From Bacteroidaceae bacterium (lineage in GTDB: Bacteria > Bacteroidota > Bacteroidia > Bacteroidales > Bacteroidaceae): a DNA stretch of 9,595 bases. This document shows, piece after piece, positions 1 to 7,113 of the stretch (its first letter is position 1; the number at the start of each line of letters is the position of its first letter). The notes beneath the pieces were generated by a model, which had not been told where the DNA came from, ran no database searches, and was given only the letters and a program-made list of their open reading frames with translations. Location: positions 19,934 through 29,528 of the forward strand of contig JABUUG010000036.1 of NCBI GenBank assembly GCA_021443285.1. Reading direction: 5' to 3'. Both the position numbers and the translations under genes were made by a program.

Positions 1-1
1 T

Positions 2-1294
2 CTCGTGGGTAATGCTCCGAACCAGGACTATCTCTACACCTCAAAGTATGGCAAAGGCTCCAACTACCTTGACATGACAACCATGGTTCCGCTGAACCTC
101 CGTCTGACAAACCTGCAGTGGGAGAAGGAAAACAGCTTCAACCTCGGTTTCGACCTCGGCTTCTGGGACGACCGCATCAAGCTCGTGTTCGAGATTTACA
201 ACGCCACACGTTCCGACATGCTCATGGGTAACTACCGTATACCTTCAAACTCAGGTTACTCGAACGTGGCATACTACAACACGGGTAAGCTCCGCAACAC
301 GGGTTGGGAGTTCCACATCAACACCAACAAACTCGTGAAGGCAGGCAACTTCACCATGGACCTCAACGTGAACTTCTCCAACAACCGAAGCCAGCTCCTC
401 GAGATGGACCCGACGGTGCTGGAGGCCATGAACTCGACATTCAACAACGACAACCGCCAGATACTCAGCCGCGTACAGCTTAACAACCCTCTCAACGCCA
501 TCTACGGCTTCCGCTCGAAGGGTGTATATATGTACCAGTATGAGACCATCAAGAACATGAAGAGCTGGGAAGAGCAGCAGGCATTCATCGATGCCGGCAA
601 CACTGCACCTGTAGCCCTCAACGCCCAGGGACAGATTATCCGCGACGCCAACGGCGACCCGCTCCAGATGATGTTCAACTACAACAATGACGGAACAGGA
701 AAGAACTACAAGTTCAAGGGTGGTGATGCCATCTATGAGGATATAAACAACGACGGACAGATTAACGCCCTCGACATCGTTTACCTTGGTTCCTCACTTC
801 CAAAGCTGATGGGTGGTTTCGGCTTCAACTTCAGCTACGGCGCATGGCGCCTCTCTACACAGTTCACCTACCGTGTGGGTGTTGACATTGTCAATATGGC
901 ACGTCTCGACGCAGAGTCAATGACGACAAACAACAACCAGAGCCAGGCAGTGAACTACCGCTGGCGCAAGGAAGGCGACGTAACCTCCATTCCACGCGCA
1001 ATGTACGGAGCCAACACAAACTACAACACGCTGATCAGCGACCGCTTCGTGGAGGACGGCTCTTATCTGCGTATGTCCTACGTACAGCTCTCTTATGCAC
1101 TGAACAAGAAGCAGCTGAAGGCCATCGGCCTGAACAGGATCAGCTTCCACCTGTCTGCCAACAACCCGTTCGTATGGTCGAAATACACGGGTGTTGACCC
1201 AGACATCTCCGCCAGCGGATACAGCCCTGCACAAGACTGGGCACAGACTCCGCGCTCACGCTCGTTCACATTTAGTCTCGGTATTGAATTCTAA
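2..1294 (+). CDS. SusC/RagA-type TonB-dependent outer-membrane transporter, C-terminal part (5' end outside window)
   Basis: This is the C-terminal 430 or so residues of a SusC-type barrel that moves ligands across the outer membrane using TonB energy. The frame is open to the left edge, so the GTG at position 5 is an internal valine and not a start. Seen directly: alternating aromatic and polar beta-strand segments; the NTGKLRNTG motif common in the SusC barrel; a DxNxDGxI loop (740-775) followed by GSSLPKLMGGF, a standard SusC signature; a late NPFVWSKYTGVDPD segment; and the ending SFTFSLGIEF, whose terminal Phe fits recognition by the BAM machinery. The signal peptide, N-terminal beta-sandwich and plug must lie upstream. 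The susD-type gene starts 20 bases after the stop, so the two are almost certainly co-translated partners. Family assignment is firm; the substrate is unknown. Confidence 0.95.
   Translation, partial: LVGNAPNQDYLYTSKYGKGSNYLDMTTMVPLNLRLTNLQWEKENSFNLGFDLGFWDDRIKLVFEIYNATRSDMLMGNYRIPSNSGYSNVAYYNTGKLRNTGWEFHINTNKLVKAGNFTMDLNVNFSNNRSQLLEMDPTVLEAMNSTFNNDNRQILSRVQLNNPLNAIYGFRSKGVYMYQYETIKNMKSWEEQQAFIDAGNTAPVALNAQGQIIRDANGDPLQMMFNYNNDGTGKNYKFKGGDAIYEDINNDGQINALDIVYLGSSLPKLMGGFGFNFSYGAWRLSTQFTYRVGVDIVNMARLDAESMTTNNNQSQAVNYRWRKEGDVTSIPRAMYGANTNYNTLISDRFVEDGSYLRMSYVQLSYALNKKQLKAIGLNRISFHLSANNPFVWSKYTGVDPDISASGYSPAQDWAQTPRSRSFTFSLGIEF
740..775 (+). other. Calcium-loop-like DxNxDGxINxxD motif in the SusC barrel
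   Basis: The codons read D-I-N-N-D-G-Q-I-N-A-L-D, matching the spacing of an EF-hand or dockerin-type Ca2+ loop. A similar 'DlNgDG' stretch is common in SusC barrels just before the GSSxPKxxGG segment, so this is a conserved family feature and not evidence of a dockerin domain. Metal binding is inferred. Confidence 0.5.
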
Positions 1295-1314
1295 ATCTTT
1301 TATCTGACATTACA

Positions 1315-3087
1315 ATGAAACACAATAATATATTACACAAGGCGAAAATCCTCGGCATGGCAGCCGCTTTCCTTTGCAGTGGGGGAGTGCTGACAAGCTG
1401 CCTTGATGTGCAGCCTCAGAACGAAATCATCGAAGAGCAGTTCTGGAACGAGAAGAAGGATGTTGAGAGCATCATCGCCGGTTGCTATTCGGCAATGCAG
1501 TCTTACGGCATGATCAGCCGTATGCTGATATGGGGCGAGTTTCGCTCGGAGAACGTCACCAACAACGGCGTCATCAACGACGACGTGCATCTGGAGCGTC
1601 TGCTGAAGGAGAACATCGACGCCAGCAACGGTTATACGAACTGGGCCGAGTTCTACGGAATAATCAACCGCTGCAACAGGGTTATAGCAAAGGCGCCGGA
1701 AGTGGCAGCCAACGACCCCGCATACACCACCAGCCAGCTGAACGCACACATAGCAGAGGTAACAGCCCTGCGCTCGCTGTGCTACTTCTACCTTATCCGC
1801 ACATTCCGCGACGTGCCTTATTCAGAAGAGCCGTTCATCGACGACAGCCAGACACTGAACCTGCCCGCCACACCGTTCAACGAGGTGCTGGCAAAGCTCA
1901 TCGCATCGCTCGAAGGGGTTAAGGGCAGCGCGCTGCTGAAATACCCGGAGAACAACACCACATCAGAGTACGACTACAACTGCAACCGCGTAACGAAACA
2001 GCTGATACGCGCACTGCTCTGTGAGATGTACCTCTGGCAGGGCAACTACGACATGTGTATCCAGAATGCCGAGGAAATCCTCGCGCAGAAACTCGTTGAC
2101 GCAAAGGAGAAGGGCTATACATCGAGCGACTTCCAGTATTTCAACGACCTGCCTCTCATCGCCTCGCGCAGCAAGGCGGGCAACACTTACGGCAATGCCT
2201 TCAACCAGATTTTCATCAGCAAGAACAGCATTGAGTCTATCTTCGAGCTGCACTTCCTTGAGGACGGCAATACGGGTACACAGCTCTGCAACGGCCCTAT
2301 CACCTTCTTCTACGGTGGTGAAGGCCGTGCCACTCCGTTCGTGAAGCCAAGCACATACGTCGCCAACGACGAGCGCGACATGCTCTACAACGTGTATGCC
2401 AAGGAGAATGGAGGCTACGACGCCCGCTGCTATGAGAACATCATGTTCTCTGGCCAGACTCCGGTGCTCATCTATAAGTATGCGGCAAGAGGCGGCGTAA
2501 CACTTACCAGTTCCTCCACACCCTACAAGGAGGCATCCTATTCCCAGCTGTGGCCTACATACGACAACGGCAAGCAGTCGCGCAACAAGTCGAACTTCAT
2601 CATCTACCGTCTGACAGACATCCTCCTGCTGAAGGCAGAGGCGCTCACACTGAAGCTCTCTTCTGAGGGAACCATCACAGAGACTTCTCCTGACTACAAG
2701 ACCTGGAAGACAGCGTTCGACATCGTGGACGCAGTGAACAGACGCTCGCTTGTGGAGCCTACTCCATACAAGCACGTCCTCGAGCCAAGCAACTACAACA
2801 CCAAGGAGCTGCTCCTCGACCTCGTTTATGCAGAGAGAAACCGCGAGCTGATGTTTGAAGGCAAGCGCTACTACGACCTCGTGCGCCGTGCACTGCGCGA
2901 GAACAGCACAAAGTTCCTCGCAAGCAAGATTGTGAACAAAGACCCGCAGACAGCAGCGATAATTGCACAGAGAATGACGAAAATCGACGCCATCTTCTGG
3001 CCAATCTTCCTCGATGAGCTGAAAGTGAACAAGAACCTCCACCAGAACCCTGCTTTTGGTAGTGGCGAGAACGAAAGCTATGAGTAA
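1315..3087 (+). CDS. SusD/RagB-type nutrient-binding outer-membrane lipoprotein
   Basis: This is a SusD-family surface lipoprotein, the hinged lid that captures ligand over a SusC barrel. The 590-residue length is normal or slightly long for the family. The start gives a clean lipoprotein signal peptide: a basic N-terminus, a hydrophobic core, and the lipobox LTSC with the acylated Cys at residue 29, followed by LDVQP, typical of SusD N-termini. Family landmarks are in the right order: EVTALRSLCYFYLIRTFRD (about 149-167, the ALR-YF-L-R helix); YRLTDILLLKAEAL (about 431-444); a VNRRSL segment; ERNRELMFEGKRYYDLVR (507-524, the hallmark C-terminal helix); and PIFLDELKVNKNLHQNPAFG near the end. 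It lies 20 bases after the transporter stop and 29 bases before the first FAS1 gene. No Shine-Dalgarno is visible, which is usual in this phylum. Ligand specificity cannot be read from the sequence. Confidence 0.96.
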   Translation: MKHNNILHKAKILGMAAAFLCSGGVLTSCLDVQPQNEIIEEQFWNEKKDVESIIAGCYSAMQSYGMISRMLIWGEFRSENVTNNGVINDDVHLERLLKENIDASNGYTNWAEFYGIINRCNRVIAKAPEVAANDPAYTTSQLNAHIAEVTALRSLCYFYLIRTFRDVPYSEEPFIDDSQTLNLPATPFNEVLAKLIASLEGVKGSALLKYPENNTTSEYDYNCNRVTKQLIRALLCEMYLWQGNYDMCIQNAEEILAQKLVDAKEKGYTSSDFQYFNDLPLIASRSKAGNTYGNAFNQIFISKNSIESIFELHFLEDGNTGTQLCNGPITFFYGGEGRATPFVKPSTYVANDERDMLYNVYAKENGGYDARCYENIMFSGQTPVLIYKYAARGGVTLTSSSTPYKEASYSQLWPTYDNGKQSRNKSNFIIYRLTDILLLKAEALTLKLSSEGTITETSPDYKTWKTAFDIVDAVNRRSLVEPTPYKHVLEPSNYNTKELLLDLVYAERNRELMFEGKRYYDLVRRALRENSTKFLASKIVNKDPQTAAIIAQRMTKIDAIFWPIFLDELKVNKNLHQNPAFGSGENESYE

Positions 3088-3105
3088 AATCTAAAACCTC
3101 TTAAT

Positions 3106-3110
3106 AAGGA
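3106..3110 (+). promoter_or_regulatory. Possible Shine-Dalgarno-like AAGGA before the first FAS1 gene
   Basis: AAGGA lies 6 bases upstream of the ATG at 3117, in an otherwise A-rich leader. It is the only purine-rich box at suitable spacing before any start in this window. Bacteroidetes generally depend little on Shine-Dalgarno pairing, so it may be chance, but it agrees with 3117 as the start. Confidence 0.3.
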
Positions 3111-3116
3111 AAAACA

Positions 3117-5201
3117 ATGAAGAAGTTTATTTTCAATATAATGTTTTTTGTCGGGCTTGCGTCGTTGATGCTGCCAGGCCTGACGTCGTGTACCGACAAG
3201 CCGGACGCAGAAAACTACTACACCTTTAAGGGTCAGATGATGAGCCAGTACCTCAAGAGCAAGGACGACCTGAGCCTCTTTGCCTCTGTTGTGGAGCGCG
3301 CCGGACTCATGGACCAACTCTCTGCCTACGGTAAGTACACATGCTTTGCCCCGGACAACAACGCCATCCAGAAGTTCCTCGACTCCGTCAAGGTGGCTTC
3401 CGTGGAAGACCTGACAGTGGAGGAGTGCGACACACTGGCACGCACCCACCTCGTGAACTCCATATACTCCACCTCCGACCTGGCGAACTTCAACAACGGT
3501 GTGCTCACAACACAAAACATGATGAAGCGTAACATCAGCGTCTCAAGCTCAATTGACAAAGACCAGAACGCGGTAATCGTGCTGAACAGGAGCGCACAGA
3601 TATACTTCGCCTTCCAGAACGACTCGGTGGAGAACGGCATCGTGCAGAGAGTGAACAACGTCATCACCAACTCAGTGAACTCTATCGCCAACATGCTGAG
3701 GGACAACCAGGAAGCCCAGCTTTTCGCAAAGGCACTCGAGGCAACGGGACTGGAGATGCTGCTCGACACCGTAATCCGCGACAAGAGCTACAATAAGGAC
3801 GACTATGTGAAGGCTATCTCCTACACCACGGGTGGTAGCATCAAGGAGCGCGCCATCGCTCCGGAAGAGAAGCTCTACGGCTTCACCGCATTCGTCGTGA
3901 AGGATGAGGTGCTACAGAAGAAGCATAAGGTGTCAGACCTCAGGGGACTTTACGACCTCGCATGTTCCATCTACGACCCGATGTATCCGGAAGATATGGG
4001 CACACCGAGCCACGGCTTTGACAGCCTCAGCAGCCCAAAGAACCCGCTCTACCGCTTCATGGCATACCACCTGCTCGACCGCAATGTGCAGTCGCTCAGC
4101 TACCTGACAGTGCGCGAGGACGTCTGTGTGGACCCCGACTATGCAAACCCGATAGACTGGTACACAACGATGCTCCCGGGCACAATGATCAAGTGCGAGC
4201 ACCTCATCAACCGCAAATGGGTGGGAGGCGATGTCTATTCAGGCTACTACATCAACCGCAGATATGACGGCGAGAACTACCGCATCAGCGGCGTGAAGGT
4301 TGACAACCCGACAGAAACAGTGGACGCCATCAACGGCATATACTTCTATGTAAGCGACATCCTGAAATTCGACAAGACCACACAGGAAACCATCGACAAC
4401 GACCGCATCCGCATGGACTTCTCCACAATCTTCCCGGAGATCATGACCAACAACATCCGTATGCAGGGTAACTTCGACAAGGGTGACGGCGGTACAGACC
4501 GTGAGAACATCACCGACCGCGACATAGGTTTCAACTACTTCTTCCCCGCAGGCTATCTGAAGGGTGTGGTACTCGCCGGTACCGACGCACACTTCCTCTA
4601 TCGCCGTCCATGTATCAACTACTACTCGATGTTCGGCGACGAGATGATTGCAAACGGTGTGTTCGACATCACCTTCAACCTCCCTCCGTTCCCGTTCGAG
4701 GGCGACTGGCAGATACGCCTCGGCTTCGCGCCGATGGATCCTACACAGGGCGCCTCACGTGGTGCAGTGCAGGTGTTCTATGACGGCGTGGCACAGGGCA
4801 TTCCATTGAACATGGATATCCGTATCAGCGACGCGCAGATTTACGGCAGCTCCACATTCCCGACCTATTCCACAATACGCGACGACGACGAGAAGCGCCA
4901 GGCCGACTTCAAGAACCTGAAGAACAAAGGCTACTACCGCGGCCCGTTCTCTGTATATCACACCAGCTCCAAGGGAAAGATTGGCGAGCGCTTCGCCGAC
5001 CAGGCCTCAACAGTGCGCAAGGTGCTCTGTACAGTAACCGTTACAAAGGACGACCTCAACAAGACACACACGCTCCGCATAAAGAACGTTTCGCAGAGAA
5101 ACGCAAGCAACAAGGAAGCCATGCTCGACTACCTGGAGTTCGTGCCGAAGAGCGTTTACGGTGTGGGCGGAACATCCGGACAGACGGAGGACGACCTCTA
5201 A
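3117..5201 (+). CDS. FAS1 (fasciclin) domain outer-membrane lipoprotein with C-terminal beta-rich region
   Basis: This is a 694-residue lipoprotein. The signal peptide ends in lipobox LTSC (Cys25), then TDKPDAEN, acidic at +2. A first FAS1 domain spans about 38-190. It has the core motif YTCFAPDNNAIQKFL (74-88), the conserved His in LARTHLVNS (His111), and a closing NGIVQRVNNVI strand. A second, stretched FAS1-like segment covers about 195-420. Its signs are LFAKALEATGLEMLLD, YGFTAFVVKDEVL near 254, FMAYHLLD (His318) and NGIYFYVSDIL (406-416). Residues after about 420 are beta-rich, with WQIRLGF, AVQVFYDG and a final LDYLEFVPK strand. FAS1 domains generally mediate adhesion or protein and glycan contacts. 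Its place after SusD, where SusE/F-type glycan-binding proteins often sit, suggests a surface ligand-binding accessory subunit. That role is inference. The first FAS1 domain is firm, the second moderately so, and the C-terminal fold is a guess. Confidence 0.9.
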   Translation: MKKFIFNIMFFVGLASLMLPGLTSCTDKPDAENYYTFKGQMMSQYLKSKDDLSLFASVVERAGLMDQLSAYGKYTCFAPDNNAIQKFLDSVKVASVEDLTVEECDTLARTHLVNSIYSTSDLANFNNGVLTTQNMMKRNISVSSSIDKDQNAVIVLNRSAQIYFAFQNDSVENGIVQRVNNVITNSVNSIANMLRDNQEAQLFAKALEATGLEMLLDTVIRDKSYNKDDYVKAISYTTGGSIKERAIAPEEKLYGFTAFVVKDEVLQKKHKVSDLRGLYDLACSIYDPMYPEDMGTPSHGFDSLSSPKNPLYRFMAYHLLDRNVQSLSYLTVREDVCVDPDYANPIDWYTTMLPGTMIKCEHLINRKWVGGDVYSGYYINRRYDGENYRISGVKVDNPTETVDAINGIYFYVSDILKFDKTTQETIDNDRIRMDFSTIFPEIMTNNIRMQGNFDKGDGGTDRENITDRDIGFNYFFPAGYLKGVVLAGTDAHFLYRRPCINYYSMFGDEMIANGVFDITFNLPPFPFEGDWQIRLGFAPMDPTQGASRGAVQVFYDGVAQGIPLNMDIRISDAQIYGSSTFPTYSTIRDDDEKRQADFKNLKNKGYYRGPFSVYHTSSKGKIGERFADQASTVRKVLCTVTVTKDDLNKTHTLRIKNVSQRNASNKEAMLDYLEFVPKSVYGVGGTSGQTEDDL

Positions 5202-5216
5202 CCTTTAATGTCAATA

Positions 5217-5253
5217 AATCAGGAGATGCAGGATCTCCCTCCATCTCCTAATT
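5217..5253 (+). repeat. Inverted repeat with two alternative stems in the 85-base gap between FAS1 genes
   Basis: AGGAGATG (5221-5228) is perfectly complementary to CATCTCCT (5242-5249). After one C/A mismatch the pairing continues for three more A-T pairs (5217-5219 with 5251-5253), making a 12-position stem around a 13-base loop. Inside, ATCTCC also occurs at 5233-5238, so the same GGAGAT arm (5222-5227) can form a 6-bp hairpin with a 5-base loop. The two folds exclude each other. No T-run follows, so it does not look like an ordinary intrinsic terminator. It could set relative expression of the two FAS1 genes by RNA processing, attenuation or stability, but this is inferred. The rest of the gap (5202-5286) is A/T-rich, with no clear Bacteroides -33/-7 promoter and no small ORF I can support. 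Confidence 0.55.
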
Positions 5254-5286
5254 CAATAACATATAAGACACAATATACAGACTATC

Positions 5287-7074
5287 ATGAAATTCTATAA
5301 AGCCATATTAGCAGTTCCATTGTTCATCGGCGCCCTGACTGGTTGCACCGACAAATGGAACGACCACTATTCTGTCTCACAGTTGGGCAGCGGCTCCCTG
5401 TGGCAGAACATCTGCGACGACCCGACACTGTCGAACTTCAAGCAGGTGCTGGAGGCGACAAACTACGACGCTGCACTCAGCGGAAGCCAGGTCTTCACGG
5501 TGTTCGCCCCCAACAACAGCGCGCTTACAGACGATATGCGTGATTACTATATCCGCCTGTATAAAGAGGAGAAGGCAGAAGGTGTGAAAGACAAGAACTG
5601 CATCACGATAAAGGAGTTCATCCAGAACCACATCTCCCTTTACAACTATTCCGTTTCGAGCGTAATGCCAGACACGACAATACGCATGATGAACGGCAAG
5701 AACGTGAGCTTCACACGCGACACCTTCGCCGGACACGAGTACCTTACCTCAAACCAGCCGACGAACAACGGTATTGTCTTCACGCTCAATGCAATAGCTG
5801 ACTTCCAGCCGAATGTGTATGAGCAGATGCTGAAGGCGGACGACATCGACAGCGTCGCCGGATACATCAAGTATTTCAATATAGAGAAGCTGAACTCTGC
5901 AAGCTCTGTTCCCGGAGAAATCATCGACGGCAAGACACACTACCTCGACTCCGTAACATACATCGAGAACAAGCTGCTTGAGGAAAGGGAATTCCTCAAC
6001 GCACTGATGCTCAGCGAGGACTCCACATACTGGACGGCAGTGCCTGACAACAGTGTGTGGGATGAGCTCGTCAACGAGTATTCAAACTATTATGTCTATG
6101 ACGAGAAGGTGGGCGAGCGCGACTCGTTCCAGTATCATTTCCCGCGTATGGCAGTGCTGAGGGGTACTTCCTTCAGCAAGACCAACAACCGCCAGATATT
6201 CACGGCAGGCTCCGCTTCGGCCGGCGACTCCCTGATGTCAACCAATGCGGTTTCATACGAAAGACGCAAATATGAGTATGGCTCCAGCGACCTGAAGTAC
6301 TATCAGTATAACGACCCGTTCGGCGCAAACGGTGTGCTCAGCCCAAGCGTCAACACACCTTACGATTGCAGTAACGGCAGACTCTACGTAGCCAATAAGT
6401 GGAACTTCCCGAAGAGGAGCACCTTCCTCAAGGATATTATCATGGAGGGTGAAAGCTCGCAGACACTCGACTCGCTCAACGTGAAGTCGAGCACCAACAA
6501 GAGCGGCGACACGGGCTACGGCAAGTTTGTGCAGGTGCCTACGGACAACCCGTTCTACGGCAAGGTGTCAGGAAACGCCTACTATGAGATTGCTCCGAGC
6601 GGCGCCTCAAACTTCAGCAAGGCCCTGTTTGATGTCCGCGGTGTGCTTTCGGGCGTCCCATACGACGTCTATGTGGTGCTCGCTCCGGCAATGGCAGGCG
6701 ACACCCTCGCCACATTCGAGCAGAGACTGCCTATCACGTTCCGCTGCGCTCTCCAGTGCCACGCACAGGACGGTACGGCGTACTACGTGAACCTCAAGGA
6801 CGGCAGACTGCAATACCCGGTGCTCGACAAGAACGGAAACCCGACCACAAACTACACGCAGGCTGCTGTGTACGGCGCAAACCGTACCAACGACCCGGAG
6901 AAGGTTGACTCCATTCTGCTCGGAACAGTTACTTTCCCAACATGTTCGTACGAGACAAGCGAGCCACAGGTGAAGCTGCTCTTCCAGAGTTATGTCGGAT
7001 CCTCTGCGTTTGGAAAGACAGCCAACCGTACACTACGTCTTGACTGTATCGTGTTCAAACCTCATGATGAATAA
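5287..7074 (+). CDS. Second FAS1 (fasciclin) domain outer-membrane lipoprotein
   Basis: This is a 595-residue lipoprotein. The ATG at 5287 gives a signal peptide with lipobox LTGC (Cys20) followed by TDKW, sharing C-T-D-K with the upstream FAS1 protein. The first FAS1 domain (about 36-175) is clear: WQNICDDPTLSNFKQVLEAT opens it, VFTVFAPNNSALTDDM (69-84) is the core motif, His115 lies in IQNHISLYN, and NNGIVFTLNAIADFQPN closes it. A second FAS1-like unit (about 180-375) has LNALMLSEDSTYWTAVPDNS, whose TAVPDNSVWDEL (from residue 250) is a good core motif, and ends near SNGRLYVANKW. The C-terminal part (about 380-595) is beta-rich, with YDVYVVLAPAM and a closing LRLDCIVFKPHDE, resembling the end of the upstream protein. 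It is probably a diverged paralogue or co-evolved partner of that protein and may act with the SusC/SusD complex at the cell surface. Function is inferred from family and position; the FAS1 assignment is strong. Confidence 0.91.
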   Translation: MKFYKAILAVPLFIGALTGCTDKWNDHYSVSQLGSGSLWQNICDDPTLSNFKQVLEATNYDAALSGSQVFTVFAPNNSALTDDMRDYYIRLYKEEKAEGVKDKNCITIKEFIQNHISLYNYSVSSVMPDTTIRMMNGKNVSFTRDTFAGHEYLTSNQPTNNGIVFTLNAIADFQPNVYEQMLKADDIDSVAGYIKYFNIEKLNSASSVPGEIIDGKTHYLDSVTYIENKLLEEREFLNALMLSEDSTYWTAVPDNSVWDELVNEYSNYYVYDEKVGERDSFQYHFPRMAVLRGTSFSKTNNRQIFTAGSASAGDSLMSTNAVSYERRKYEYGSSDLKYYQYNDPFGANGVLSPSVNTPYDCSNGRLYVANKWNFPKRSTFLKDIIMEGESSQTLDSLNVKSSTNKSGDTGYGKFVQVPTDNPFYGKVSGNAYYEIAPSGASNFSKALFDVRGVLSGVPYDVYVVLAPAMAGDTLATFEQRLPITFRCALQCHAQDGTAYYVNLKDGRLQYPVLDKNGNPTTNYTQAAVYGANRTNDPEKVDSILLGTVTFPTCSYETSEPQVKLLFQSYVGSSAFGKTANRTLRLDCIVFKPHDE

Positions 7075-7080
7075 TAATGA
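7072..7080 (+). other. Three consecutive in-frame stop codons (TAA TAA TGA)
   Basis: The second FAS1 gene ends with three adjacent stop codons in the same frame, which would prevent readthrough toward the next gene. The remaining leader to the ATG at 7114 (7081-7113) is A/T-rich, with no Shine-Dalgarno and no convincing promoter. Confidence 0.7.
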
Positions 7081-7113
7081 ACAGTCTATCCATAAATTAA
7101 ATTGTAAACAGAT

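Noticed and set aside
5..7. GTG as the start codon of the first transporter
   Set aside because: The frame continues upstream to the window edge and the protein begins mid-barrel, with no signal peptide or plug, so this is an internal valine.
740..775. Dockerin domain
   Set aside because: Only one Ca-loop-like motif is present and it lies inside a SusC barrel, where this motif is common. There is no second dockerin repeat.
1963..3042. A 359-codon open frame on the minus strand inside the SusD gene
   Set aside because: It lies entirely antisense to a gene with clear family motifs. Its translation is a Cys/Val/Leu/Arg-rich string without recognisable domains, and the coding strand's AAC/GAC/CTC-rich codon use suppresses stops on the opposite strand.
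3078..3784. Overlapping minus-strand open frames (145 and 152 codons) inside the first FAS1 gene
   Set aside because: Both are antisense to the FAS1 core region, have no domain-like composition, and are explained as shadows of the coding strand.
5221..5249. Intrinsic terminator between the two FAS1 genes
   Set aside because: The stem is moderate and is followed by AATTCAATAACAT instead of a T-run, and the next gene is on the same strand and of the same functional family. I keep it only as a structured repeat.
7081..7113. Promoter for the second SusC
   Set aside because: The spacer is A/T-rich, but I could not find a TTTG element at -33 paired with TAnnTTTG at -7, and the gap is short enough for co-transcription.
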